Both the position numbers and the translations under genes were made by a program. The notes under the pieces were generated by a model. That model did not search any database. It was not told where the DNA came from and worked only from the letters and a program-made list of their open reading frames with translations. This document shows, piece after piece, positions 1 through 8,246 of a stretch of DNA of 64,000 nt. Each line of letters starts with the position of its first letter. Position 1 is the stretch's first letter. Origin of the DNA: Streptomyces albus subsp. albus (GTDB lineage Bacteria > Actinomycetota > Actinomycetes > Streptomycetales > Streptomycetaceae); the NCBI RefSeq assembly GCF_000719865.1, contig NZ_JOID01000005.1:1-64000 (forward strand). Direction: 5' to 3'.

Positions 1-417
1 GGGGGTGGTTCCGGGGGTGGTGGGGGTGTGGGGGCGGGTGCGGAGGATGTGTGCGGTGCGGTGGGCGGAGTCGGTGACGCGGCTGGTGAGGTCGGTGACG
101 GAGGTGGGGTCTCCGGCGGCGATTTCGATGCCGAGGAGGGAGGCGATGAGGGGGGCGGGGGCTTTGGTTCCGGTGCGGAGGCGGGCGCGGCCGAAGCGGT
201 GGTGGCCGGTGGGTGACCAGTGGATGACGGGGGCTTCGATGGTGGTGCCGGAGGCGGGGAGGCGGAGGCGGAGGATGCCGTCGGTGGGTCTGGGTGTGCC
301 GGTTTCGCGGATCCAGCAGCGGAGGAGGTTGCCGGTGGTGATGGCGTCGGCGATGGCCGCGGGGTCGCCGGGCCGGTGGTGGCCGGTGGTGGCGCGGGCG
401 GGAAGCGTCATGCTCAT
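1..417 (-). CDS. IucA/IucC-type siderophore synthetase, N-terminal part only (cut by window edge)
   Basis: 139 codons are open from an ATG at 417 to the left edge; a second ATG lies two codons in. The protein begins MSMTLPARATTG and carries NLLRCWIRETG at about residues 30-40, which resembles the N-terminal helix of NRPS-independent siderophore (NIS) synthetases. Those enzymes adenylate a carboxylate such as citrate or succinate and condense it with an amine or alcohol. The upstream gene on the same strand is a PLP decarboxylase, which could supply the amine, so a hydroxamate or carboxylate siderophore locus is likely. The catalytic core lies outside the window, so the family call rests on a short stretch and on context. 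Confidence 0.6.
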   Translation of the reverse strand, partial: MSMTLPARATTGHHRPGDPAAIADAITTGNLLRCWIRETGTPRPTDGILRLRLPASGTTIEAPVIHWSPTGHHRFGRARLRTGTKAPAPLIASLLGIEIAAGDPTSVTDLTSRVTDSAHRTAHILRTRPHTPTTPGTTP

Positions 418-746
418 CGGTTCTCTTTCTGTCCGGGGGCCGTTGCGCCGGCCGGGCCGTCCGTGCCCTGGTGGGGTCGGTGGTCCGCGGTGGGTGGTGC
501 GGTCGGGCCTGGTCAGGGTGGGGGGTGGGTCGGGTGTGGCGTGTGGTACGTCGCACCGTCGGTGAGAAGTCGGTGGCTGCCGCTGTGCGTGGGGGGTGGT
601 TGCCGGTGTGACGACTGTGGGGTGCGGTGTCGGCGGGGTGTTCCGCCGGGGTGGGCCGTCGTCCGGTTGCGCCGTGCGGTCGGGGCCGGTGTGGTCGGGG
701 GCGGCGGGTGCGGTCGGGGTGGCCGGTGCGGTCGGGGTGGGTGCGG
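418..746. other. 329-bp gap between decarboxylase and NIS synthetase
   Basis: No convincing gene on either strand. The plus strand is rich in G and T, with short tandem copies of GGTGCGGTCGGGGTGG near 715-750. A gap this long inside a presumed siderophore operon may hold a promoter, but I see no clear -35/-10 pair and no iron-box-like palindrome. Confidence 0.5.
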
Positions 747-2303
747 TCAGGGGCAGGCGGCGGCGATGGTGTCGGTGAGGGCCTCCAGGTCGGTGGTGCG
801 GGTGTCGGGGTGGAGCAGGGTGGCCTTGAGCCAGAGCCGGACGCGGCCGTCGGTGTCTTCGGCGCGGGCGCGGCCGATGACGGCGGTTCCGGCGGTGAGG
901 AGGCGGCGGCGTACGTCGGCGACGAGTGCGTCTCCGGCTTCGTCGCCGTCGGTTTCGGCGAGCTGGTCGGCGGCGGTGGGGCGGAGGAGGACGGTGCTGA
1001 TGCCGAGGGGGCCGGGGCGGCGGCGGAGGGCGGGGTGCCGGTCGGTGAGGGCGGCGAGTTGTTCGGCGGAGTGGACGCAGTGTTCGACGAGGCGGGCGAG
1101 TCCGGTGCGGCCGAGGGCGCGGAGGGTGACGGCCATTTTGAAGGCGTCGGGGCGGCGGGTGGTGCGGATGGAGCGGCCGAGGAGGTCGGGGAGTCCGGCT
1201 TCGGTGTCGTCGTCGGCGTTGAGGTAGTCGGTCTGGTGGGTGAGGGGTTCGAGTTCGGCGGTGTCGCGGACGGCGAGGAGTCCGGCGGCGACGGGTTGCC
1301 AGCCGAGTTTGTGCAGGTCGAGGGTGACGCTGATGGCGTGGTCGAGTCCGTCGAGGCGGTGGCGGAGGGTGTCGCTGAAGAGGAGGGGGCCGCCGTAGGC
1401 GGCGTCGATGTGGAGCTCGGCGCCGTAGGTGGTGGCGATGCGGGCGAGTTGGGGCAGCGGGTCGATGAGTCCTTCGTCGGTGGTGCCGGCGGTGGCGACG
1501 ACGAGGGCGGGTCCGGCGGTGTCGGCGAGGGCGCGGTCGAGGGCGGCGGGGATGATGCGGCCGGCGTGGCAGGCGACGGTGAGGGGGGTGGGGAGGCCCA
1601 GGAGCCAGGCGGCGCGGTGGACGCTGTGGTGGGCGTTGGTTCCGCAGACGACTTGGACGGTGCGGGCGCCGTGGGCGCGGGCGCGTTCGCGGGCGAGGAG
1701 GAGGGCGACGAGGTTGGATTCGGTGCCGCCGCTGGTGACGAGGGCGTCGGGCTGGGGGCTGCGGGGGTGGACGAGGGCGGCGAGGGCGCGGGTGAGGCCG
1801 GTTTCGAGGGCGGTGGCGGCGGGGGCCTGGTCCCAGGAGTCCATGGAGGGGTTGAGTGCGGTGGCGGCGAGGTCGGCGGCCACGGCGACGGCGAGCGGGG
1901 GGCAGTGGAGGTGGGCGGCGCAGTGGGGGTCGGCGGGGTCGGCGGCGCCTTCGGCGAGGGCGTGGACGAGGGTGCGGAGGGCTTCGTGGGGGCCGGTGCC
2001 GTGTTCGGGGAGGGCGGGGTCGAGGGTGGTGCGGAGGCGGTCGGTGACGACTTTGGGGCCGCCGGCGGGGAGGGGGCCGCGGCGGTCGCGGCTGCCGGTG
2101 CGGAGGGCGTCGAGGACGGTGTGGAGGAGGGGTTCGAGGGTGTCGGGGCCGTGGGGGCCGCCGGCGAGGCCGTCCGGTGACGGTGCCGGTGGGGTGGTGT
2201 CGTCGCGTGGTGGGGCGGTGTCGTTGCGCGGCGTGGCGCGGGGGCCGGCCGGGGGTGCGGCGGGGCCGGTGCGGTGCGGGGGGCGGGAGGCGCCGAGCGA
2301 CAT
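747..2303 (-). CDS. Pyridoxal-phosphate-dependent decarboxylase (group II; lysine/diamine type)
   Basis: The 518-residue protein has the fold-type I decarboxylase layout. DAAYGG (about residue 300) holds the PLP-ring aspartate, and LDLHKLGWQP holds Lys332, the expected Schiff-base lysine. An HSVHRAAWLLG segment lies upstream of these. Relatives such as DesA decarboxylate lysine or other diamino acids to give siderophore amines. The chosen ATG at 2303 has a purine-rich AAAGGG just upstream; a longer frame to 2438 is open but looks like untranslated leader. The first 45 residues are proline-rich and low in complexity. The neighbour downstream is a NIS synthetase, so the role is probably siderophore precursor supply. 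The exact substrate cannot be read from the sequence. Confidence 0.8.
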   Translation of the reverse strand: MSLGASRPPHRTGPAAPPAGPRATPRNDTAPPRDDTTPPAPSPDGLAGGPHGPDTLEPLLHTVLDALRTGSRDRRGPLPAGGPKVVTDRLRTTLDPALPEHGTGPHEALRTLVHALAEGAADPADPHCAAHLHCPPLAVAVAADLAATALNPSMDSWDQAPAATALETGLTRALAALVHPRSPQPDALVTSGGTESNLVALLLARERARAHGARTVQVVCGTNAHHSVHRAAWLLGLPTPLTVACHAGRIIPAALDRALADTAGPALVVATAGTTDEGLIDPLPQLARIATTYGAELHIDAAYGGPLLFSDTLRHRLDGLDHAISVTLDLHKLGWQPVAAGLLAVRDTAELEPLTHQTDYLNADDDTEAGLPDLLGRSIRTTRRPDAFKMAVTLRALGRTGLARLVEHCVHSAEQLAALTDRHPALRRRPGPLGISTVLLRPTAADQLAETDGDEAGDALVADVRRRLLTAGTAVIGRARAEDTDGRVRLWLKATLLHPDTRTTDLEALTDTIAAACP

Positions 2304-3007
2304 GAAGGAGCCCTTTGGTCGAGGTATGGAGGCACACGAACCAGTGGGGTGCCCCGGTCGGGCGGGGTGTGCCTCATACTCCTCTACACGCTTCTTGGTC
2401 GTGCCGGGTTCACCGCGGGACCGAACAGAACGGGCCAACTCCCATAAAATCGCAGTGTGTTGAGGCGTGGTTACGGAGTGCGCGGCGTTCCGGTGCGGGG
2501 GTGATGGGGCGGGCGTCGTGTTGACGTGGCGGTGGTGCGGCCGTGCCCGGGGCGGTGGTGGGGCGCGGGTTCGTCCGGGTGTGTTCGCGGCTTCCGTCCG
2601 GGTGTGTCCGGAGGGCGGGGTGCGGCGGTGGGGTCACGGTCCGGAGCGGGATGGCGGCTCCGGGGCGCGGGGGCGGGTGCGGAGGGCTCCGGGGCGCGGG
2701 TGCGGGGTGCGGGCGCGGGGTGGTGCCGTGGGATGCGGGTTTCCGGCGGTGGTGGTAATGGGCGTACGGGGGCGTTCCGGGCGGTGGTCCGCGGGCCGGG
2801 GCGTCCGCGGTGCCGCTCCGCGCGTGAAACGGGCGGAGCGGGGTACCTCTGCGGTGCGTCCGCCGCCCGTCCCCGTCCACTCCGTCCATTGTCCCGTTTT
2901 CCACCCCCTCGTCCGGTCCGTTAACGTCCCTCTGTCCGTCCGTCCCCTTTCCTCTCCCCCGGTTCCGTATCCCTTCCCGTTTCCCAGTTCCGCAGGAGTG
3001 CCCGTTG
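2304..3007. other. 704-bp divergent intergenic region
   Basis: It separates the minus-strand decarboxylase from the plus-strand PP2C gene. It holds a leader hairpin (2326-2377) and, from about 2870 to 2990, a strongly pyrimidine-rich tract on the plus strand that ends at the AGGAG of the PP2C gene. The minus-strand open frame across 2410-2904 codes for an implausible Pro/His/Arg-rich chain and is not accepted. Promoters for both genes must lie here, but none is clear. Confidence 0.5.
2326..2377 (-). promoter_or_regulatory. Hairpin in the decarboxylase leader
   Basis: The minus-strand leader contains ATGAGGCACAC (2367-2377) and GTGTGCCTCCAT (2326-2337). They pair with one bulged C, and a small G/C stem can form inside the loop. 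The structure lies about 22 nt upstream of the start codon at 2303, so it could influence translation. No DmdR/IdeR-type iron box was seen nearby. Confidence 0.4.
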
Positions 3008-4726
3008 ATGGTTGATCCCGGGTATCCGTCCGGCGACGCCGACTACCGTCCGCTGCCCGGCGAGGAGCTGCTCCAGGCGATGTTCTACGGCCTGGACGCC
3101 GGGGTGTGGGTGATGGATTCCCGGGGGCGCATCCTGGTGGTCAACCCGCGGGGTGCCGAGATCGTCCGGCTGCCGCCGGAGCGGTTCATCGGCGCGGACG
3201 TCCATGAGCTGCTGCACCGGGAGGCGGACGGGAGTCTCCAGCCGCGTTCGCAGTGCCCGCTGCTGGCGGCGATGGAGGCGGGTCTGCCGACGAGGACGCA
3301 GGCCGCCTGGTTCCTGCGGGGGGACGGGACGCTGCTGCGGGTGGGGTGGCTGCTGGCCCCGTATCTGGTGGAGGGCGAGCAGGCCGGCGCCGTGGTGACG
3401 TTCTTCGACATCACCGAGCAGGAGGAGGAGGTGCGGCGCCGGGAGGCCCATCTGGCGGCGTTGCGCAAGCGGGCGGAGCGGCTGTCGCTGGTGTCGGAGG
3501 TGACGACGGTCCTGACGTCGACGCTGGATGTGCGGGAGGCGCTGCGGCGGCTGGTGCGGCTGGTGGCGCCGCGGCTGTCGGACTGGGCGGTGGTGGATCT
3601 GCTGGGTGAGCAGGAGGATGTGCTGCGGGTCGCGGTGGTCCATCACGAGAACGGCCGGCATGTGAGCGTCACGGAGCTGGAGGGGCCGCTGCCGGATCAT
3701 CTGTCGTGGGAGTCCCGCTCGCCGCTGCAGCGGGTGCTGCGGGGCGCCTCGGCGCTGATCGCGGGCCCGGAGGATTATGCCGGTGTGCCGGACTCGGCCA
3801 TTCATCAGGTGCAGAGTGATCTGTTCCGTTTCACCGGGATCCACTCGGCGGTGATGGCGCCGCTGCGCGGCGGCCGGGGGGTGCTGGGGGCGTTGACGCT
3901 GGGCCGGGCCGATCAGGAACAGCCGTTCGACCGGGAGGATCTGGAGCTGATCGACGACATCGCGCGGCGGGCGGGGCTGGCGGTGGACAACGCGCAGTTG
4001 TACGACCGGCAGCGGCGGGTGTCGGAGACCATGCAGCTGCATCTGCTGACGCCGTTGCCGCGGGTGGAGGGGCTGGAGATGGCGGCCCGCTATCTGCCGG
4101 CGCCGCACGGTTCGCAGGTGGGCGGTGACTGGTATGACGCGTTCGTCATGCCGGACGGGGCGACGACGCTGGTGATCGGGGATGTGATCGGGCACGACCT
4201 GCAGGCGGCGGCGAACATGTCGCAGATGCGCAATATGCTGCGCGCGTTCGTGTGGGACCAGCGGGACGTGCCGAGTCTGATCGTCGACCGGCTGGACAGT
4301 GCCCTGGGGCACATCAGTGATGTGCCGATGGCGACCCTGGTGTTGTGCCGGCTGGAGGGCGGGGGCGATGATCCGTGGCTGCTGCGGTGGTCGAACGCCG
4401 GGCATCCGCCGCCTCTGCTGATCACGCCGGACGGGGAGGCCCGCTTCCTGTGGGAGGGGCACGGCATGCTGCTGGGCACGGAGGCCAGTCCGCCGCGGGT
4501 GGACGCGACGGTGCCGCTGACGCCGGACACCACGGTCGTGCTGTACACGGACGGGCTGGTGGAGGCGCCGGGGCAGTCTCTGGACACCGGTCTGGAACGG
4601 TTGCGGCAGCGGGCGGAGCAGTTGGTGGGGCGGCCGCTGGGCGAGTTCTGCGACCGGCTGCTGGTGGAGGTGGCGCCGGAGGGGTCGGCGGACGACATCG
4701 CGCTGCTGGTGCTGCGGGTGCCTTAG
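3008..4726 (+). CDS. PAS-GAF-PP2C (SpoIIE-type) serine/threonine phosphatase
   Basis: The 572-residue protein is predicted cytosolic. An N-terminal PAS domain (about 15-125; LDAGVWVMDSRGRILVVNP) is followed by a GAF domain (about 165-330) and a PP2C/SpoIIE phosphatase domain (about 355-570). GGDWYD at residues 372-377 and GSADDIALLVL near the C-terminus hold the metal-binding aspartates. Such proteins usually dephosphorylate anti-anti-sigma factors in partner-switching networks of Streptomyces. AGGAG at 2993-2997 sits 10 nt before ATG 3008; a TTG at 3005 is the alternative. No sigma, anti-sigma or STAS gene is adjacent, so the partner is unknown. Confidence 0.88.
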   Translation: MVDPGYPSGDADYRPLPGEELLQAMFYGLDAGVWVMDSRGRILVVNPRGAEIVRLPPERFIGADVHELLHREADGSLQPRSQCPLLAAMEAGLPTRTQAAWFLRGDGTLLRVGWLLAPYLVEGEQAGAVVTFFDITEQEEEVRRREAHLAALRKRAERLSLVSEVTTVLTSTLDVREALRRLVRLVAPRLSDWAVVDLLGEQEDVLRVAVVHHENGRHVSVTELEGPLPDHLSWESRSPLQRVLRGASALIAGPEDYAGVPDSAIHQVQSDLFRFTGIHSAVMAPLRGGRGVLGALTLGRADQEQPFDREDLELIDDIARRAGLAVDNAQLYDRQRRVSETMQLHLLTPLPRVEGLEMAARYLPAPHGSQVGGDWYDAFVMPDGATTLVIGDVIGHDLQAAANMSQMRNMLRAFVWDQRDVPSLIVDRLDSALGHISDVPMATLVLCRLEGGGDDPWLLRWSNAGHPPPLLITPDGEARFLWEGHGMLLGTEASPPRVDATVPLTPDTTVVLYTDGLVEAPGQSLDTGLERLRQRAEQLVGRPLGEFCDRLLVEVAPEGSADDIALLVLRVP

Positions 4727-4731
4727 CCCGG

Positions 4732-4767
4732 GGCCCGGTTGGCCCGGTTGGCCCGGTTGGCCTGTTG
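4732..4767. repeat. Short tandem repeat, 9-bp unit GGCCCGGTT
   Basis: Three perfect copies (4732-4740, 4741-4749, 4750-4758) are followed by one degenerate copy. They lie just after the PP2C stop codon. No function is evident. Confidence 0.85.
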
Positions 4768-4820
4768 GTTCGCCTGCCCGGTTGGCCGTGAGCCGTGGGC
4801 CAGTGGGGCGTTGACCCGGC

Positions 4821-4872
4821 GGGGCCCGGCCCTCTGCCCTGGCCGGGTGTCCCGGGCAGAGGGGCCGGCCCG
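4821..4872. terminator. Bidirectional terminator between PP2C gene and pepN
   Basis: The arms GGCCCGGCCCTCTGCCC and GGGCAGAGGGGCCGGCCC pair almost fully around a short loop. There is no T run, as is common in Streptomyces. The site lies between two convergent genes. Confidence 0.75.
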
Positions 4873-4874
4873 CG

Positions 4875-7721
4875 TCAGGTGACGGCCGGGCCGGCAGTGG
4901 CCCGGGCGCGCAGGATGCGGGCCAGGTCGTCGAGTTGGTCGGCGAGTTTCCGGCGGAGTGCCGGGGCGGGGTCGTCGTGGCGCAGGCAGTGGCGGCCGAG
5001 GCGGAGGGTTTCCTCGTCGACGGCGTGGGCCGGGTAGCCCTCACTGCCGAGGAGTGTCGCGATCGCGGGCCCGCGGCGGGCGGCGGCCGCGACGGCCGCG
5101 GGGTGGTAGCGGTGGACATAGCCGGTGAGGATCTCGCGCTGCTCGGGCTGCCAGAAGCCCTCGGCGGTGGCCTTCACGATCCGGTTGGACGGTTCGCCGG
5201 AGTGGAACAGGGCGTTCCAGGCCGTCTCCTTGGCTGCGGGGTCGGGGAGGGCGGCGCGGCAGCGGGCGGCGCCTTCCCGGCCGGTGGCGCCGGGGTCGGC
5301 GGCGAGCGCGGTGTCGATGTCGCCGTGGCCGGCGGCGCCGAGGACGGTGAGGCGCAGGAGCAGCCGCCAGCGGAGTTCGGGGTCGAGGGCGGGCCCCCCG
5401 GGCACGGTGCCGGCGGTGAGCCAGGCGCGGAGTTCGCCGGTGTCGGCGAGGTTGTCGAGGCAGCCGCGTACGGCGGCGAGCCGGAGGCCGGGGGCGCTGC
5501 CGTCGGCGGTGCGGTCGAGCAGGGCCCGGCAGACGGCGGTGAGGGCGGCGAGGGCCTCGGGGCGGTCCGGCGGGGGCAGGTACCGGTCGGCGATCTCCTG
5601 CCGGGCGAAGCCGAGGACGCCTTGGACGATGGCGAGGTCGGTCTCGTGCGGGAGGTGCGCGCGGACGGCGCGCAGGTATGCGGCGGGGGCGAGTTCGCCG
5701 TCGCGGACCATGTCGCGGGCGGTGTTCCAGACGACGGCGCGGGTGATCGGGTCGGGGAGTCCGGAGAGTGCGGCGAGGGCGGTGTGCCGGGAGCGGGGGT
5801 CGAGGCGGATCTTGGCGTAGTCGAGGTCGTCCCCGTTGAGGAGGACGAGTGGGGGGCGGCGGCCGGGGAGGGTGCGGGCGGGGGCGTCGCCGTCGGCGGG
5901 GACGTCGGTGGTGAAGCGGTCCCGGAGGGTGAGCCGGCCGGCGGGGGCGGGGCCGGTGGTGGCCGCGTCTGCGGTTGGGGCCGTGCCTTCCGCGGGGGGC
6001 GCGCCTTCGGCGGGAGCCGCACCCGCGGCGGGGGCTGCGCCTTCGGCGGGGGCTGCGTCTTCCGCGGTGGTCGTGACCGGGTCGTGGTCGTGGACCTGGT
6101 CGTGGACCTGGTCGTGGTCGTAGGTGGTGACGGTGATGCGGTGGGGGCGGGTGCCCGTGTGGCGCACGGTGAGCCGCCACGCGGGTTGCGCGGCGAGGGT
6201 GGCGCCGTCTGCGTCGGCTTCGCCCGTGGTGGTGGCTTCACCGGTGGTGGCGGGGCCGGTGGTGGCGGGGCCGGTGGTGGGGCCGGCCTCGGCCGTGACC
6301 TCGGCGGTGAGGGTGTCGACGCCGGTGGTGCGGAGCCAGCGTTCGGCCCAGCCGTGCACGTCCTCGGCGGAGGCGCGGGCCAGGGAGTCGATGAAGTCGG
6401 CGAGCGTGGCGTTGCCGAACCGGTGCCGGGTGATGTGGTCGTTGATGCCGGCGAGGAAGTCCTTCTCCCCCAGGCGGGCGACGAGTTGGCGGAGGGCGGA
6501 GGCGCCCTTGGCGTAGGAGATGCCGTCGAAGTTGAGGAGTGCGGAGGCGGTGTCCGGTACGTCCTCGGGGGCGGGGGCGACGGGGTGGGTGGTCGGCCGC
6601 TGGTCGGCGTCGTAGCCCCAGCCCTTGCGGGTGACGGCGAAGTCGGTCCAGGTGTCGCGGTGGCGGGTGGCCTCGGTGAGGGTCTGGAAGCCCAGGTACT
6701 CGGCGAAGGACTCGTTCAGCCAGATGTCGTCCCACCAGCGGAGGGTGACGAGGTTGCCGAACCACATGTGGGCCATCTCGTGGGCGATGACCATGGCGCG
6801 GGCCTGCCGCTCCGTGTCGGTGACGGCGGAGCGGTGGATGTGTTCGTCGCGGAAGGTGACCAGGCCGGGGTTCTCCATGGCGCCGTAGTTGAACTCGGGC
6901 ACGAACGCCTGGTCGTAGGAGTCGAACGGGTAGGGCTCGTCGAAGATCTCGTGGTACCGGTCGAAGCAGCGGCGGGTGATGTCGAGGATCTCGCCGGAGT
7001 CGCGGTGGAGGTGCGGGCCGAGGGAGCGGCGGACGTGTACGCCGAAGGGGAGCCCGGCGTGTTCGGTGCGGACGGAGGTCCAGGGGCCGGCGGCGACGGC
7101 TAGGAGGTAGGGGCTGATGGGTGGGGTGGGGGCGGCCCGCCATCGGGTGGGGGCGGGGTTCTCGGCGGAGTTCTCGGTGATGTTCTCGGCCGGGTCTTCG
7201 GCAGGGTTTCCGTCCGGTGTGGTGTCCGCCGGTGTGGTGACGGCGTTGGAGAGGACTGTCCAGCCGGCCGGGGCGGTGACGGAGACCTCGAACACGGCTT
7301 TCAGGTCGGGCTGGTCGAAGGCGGCGAAGATGCGCGGGCCGTCGTCGAGGAAGCCCTGGGTGTAGACGTAGGTCTCGCCGTCGGCGGGGTCCGTGAAGCG
7401 GTGCATGCCCTCGCCGGTGCGGGAGTAGCGCATGTCGGCCTCGACGCGCAGTTCGTGCGCCCCGGCGGTCAGGCCGGTGAGCGGCAGCCGGTTGCCCCGC
7501 AGCAGCGCCGGGTCGAGTTCGCGCCCGTCGAGGAGGACGCGGCGCAGCCGGGCGGGGGCGACCTCGGCGAAGGTGTCTCCCGGGGTGGCGGCGGTGAAGC
7601 GGATGACCGTGGTGGAGCCGAACAGGTCGTCGCCGCGCGTGAGGTCGAGGTCGACGGTGTAGCCCCGGACGTCGAGGAGGCGGGCTCGGGTTCGCGCTTC
7701 GTCGCGCGTCAGTGCGGGCAT
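4875..7721 (-). CDS. pepN: Aminopeptidase N (M1 zinc metallopeptidase)
   Basis: The 948-residue enzyme removes N-terminal residues from peptides. GAMEN (280-284) binds the substrate N-terminus. HEMAH (314-318) plus Glu337 (NESFAEYLG) forms the HEXXH-X18-E zinc site. The C-terminal third is the helical ERAP1-like domain. The start chosen is ATG 7721 (MPALTRDEARTR); an in-frame ATG lies at 7730, and the longer open frame to 7934 is low complexity. Oddly, about residues 475-595, between the catalytic and C-terminal domains, carry repetitive inserts: TTGPA units, a HDQV repeat and AAPAEGA units. Otherwise the catalytic motifs look intact. Confidence 0.93.
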   Translation of the reverse strand: MPALTRDEARTRARLLDVRGYTVDLDLTRGDDLFGSTTVIRFTAATPGDTFAEVAPARLRRVLLDGRELDPALLRGNRLPLTGLTAGAHELRVEADMRYSRTGEGMHRFTDPADGETYVYTQGFLDDGPRIFAAFDQPDLKAVFEVSVTAPAGWTVLSNAVTTPADTTPDGNPAEDPAENITENSAENPAPTRWRAAPTPPISPYLLAVAAGPWTSVRTEHAGLPFGVHVRRSLGPHLHRDSGEILDITRRCFDRYHEIFDEPYPFDSYDQAFVPEFNYGAMENPGLVTFRDEHIHRSAVTDTERQARAMVIAHEMAHMWFGNLVTLRWWDDIWLNESFAEYLGFQTLTEATRHRDTWTDFAVTRKGWGYDADQRPTTHPVAPAPEDVPDTASALLNFDGISYAKGASALRQLVARLGEKDFLAGINDHITRHRFGNATLADFIDSLARASAEDVHGWAERWLRTTGVDTLTAEVTAEAGPTTGPATTGPATTGEATTTGEADADGATLAAQPAWRLTVRHTGTRPHRITVTTYDHDQVHDQVHDHDPVTTTAEDAAPAEGAAPAAGAAPAEGAPPAEGTAPTADAATTGPAPAGRLTLRDRFTTDVPADGDAPARTLPGRRPPLVLLNGDDLDYAKIRLDPRSRHTALAALSGLPDPITRAVVWNTARDMVRDGELAPAAYLRAVRAHLPHETDLAIVQGVLGFARQEIADRYLPPPDRPEALAALTAVCRALLDRTADGSAPGLRLAAVRGCLDNLADTGELRAWLTAGTVPGGPALDPELRWRLLLRLTVLGAAGHGDIDTALAADPGATGREGAARCRAALPDPAAKETAWNALFHSGEPSNRIVKATAEGFWQPEQREILTGYVHRYHPAAVAAAARRGPAIATLLGSEGYPAHAVDEETLRLGRHCLRHDDPAPALRRKLADQLDDLARILRARATAGPAVT
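5938..6300 (-). repeat. Repeat-coded low-complexity inserts inside pepN
   Basis: Three kinds of short in-frame repeat occur: GGTCGTGGACCT-like units at about 6079-6122 (HDQVHDQVHDHD), GCC-rich units at about 5985-6065 (AAPAEG) and [16 protein letters not shown] units at about 6240-6285 (TTGPA). They interrupt a region that is normally compact in M1 aminopeptidases. They look like replication-slippage expansions that kept the frame. Confidence 0.7.
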
Positions 7722-7908
7722 GGCGCCCATGCTGCCAAAGGGGCGCGGGGCCGGTGCGGGGTGCCCGGGGTGCGGGGTGCCCGGGGTCCGGGGGCCCGTT
7801 CTGCGTGGCGGGGCTGGGCGGGGGCGCGGGGTGCCGTGGTCGGGCGGGGCCACTGCGGGGTCCCGGGCACCCGGGTGCGGGGGCGGGACAGTTCGGGGTG
7901 CCGGGGCC

Positions 7909-8032
7909 GGGGCCTCCGGAGGGGGGTCCTCCACCGTCTATTTACGGCCGCCTGGGCCCGTGCCGGGATCAGTGAACGGGGCCCGCGGCCACAAATACAC
8001 GGCAGCGTGGAGGACCCCCCTCCTACGGCCCC
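7909..8032. repeat. Long inverted repeat, MITE-like or strong hairpin
   Basis: The outer arms GGAGGGGGGTCCTCCAC (7918-7934) and GTGGAGGACCCCCCTCC (8007-8023) are perfect 17-bp complements, flanked by GGGGCC (7909-7914) and GGCCCC (8027-8032). Inner segments around CGTCTATTTACGGCCGC and GCGGCCACAAATACACG also pair with few mismatches. The total is about 45 bp per arm around a loop of about 14 nt. It could be a miniature inverted-repeat element, or a very strong terminator downstream of chorismate mutase. Confidence 0.8.
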
Positions 8033-8041
8033 GACCCCTCC

Positions 8042-8212
8042 TGTCACCCGTCGGCTTTCCGTGGATCCGGGGCCCCCACCCTTCCGTCGTCCGACGGCTT
8101 TCCGTGGAGCCGGGAGCGGTGGACGGCCCCGGCCCTTCCCGTCGCCTGCCGGCTTTCCGTAGATCCGGGGCGCCCGCCCCTTCCGTCGCCCGTCGGCTTT
8201 TTCTGGGTCCGG
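8042..8212. repeat. Four diverged tandem copies of a 30-bp element
   Basis: Copies begin near 8042, 8081, 8135 and 8180. Each reads roughly TTCCGTCGCCCGTCGGCTTT followed by CCGTGGATCCGG. The second copy contains the perfect palindrome CCGTCG-TC-CGACGG. Spacing is 39-54 bp. They resemble REP-like or terminator-like modules. Confidence 0.75.
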
Positions 8213-8246
8213 GGCTGTGGGGAGCGGGCGTTGGGTGCCGGGTGCC

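Larger units (their letters stand above)
7722..8246. other. 525-bp repeat-rich gap between pepN and chorismate mutase
   Basis: No gene is supported. The region holds a near-perfect inverted repeat of about 124 bp (7909-8032) and four diverged tandem copies of a 30-bp element (8042-8212). Both genes flanking it are on the minus strand, so it is downstream of chorismate mutase and upstream of pepN. Confidence 0.7.

Noticed and set aside
2304..2470. Iron box (DmdR/IdeR) upstream of the decarboxylase
   Set aside because: No TTAGGTTAGGCTAACCTAA-like palindrome could be found by eye.
2410..2904. Minus-strand open frame of 164 codons in the divergent gap
   Set aside because: Pro/His/Arg-rich with no ribosome site or likeness; treated as non-coding.
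4732..4767. Tandem GGCCCGGTT units as a possible CRISPR
   Set aside because: Contiguous 9-bp units without spacers; a simple tandem repeat. No CRISPR array was seen elsewhere.
2921..5119. Minus-strand open frame of about 730 codons opposite the PP2C gene
   Set aside because: His/Arg/Pro/Gln-rich shadow; the plus strand carries clear PAS, GAF and PP2C motifs.
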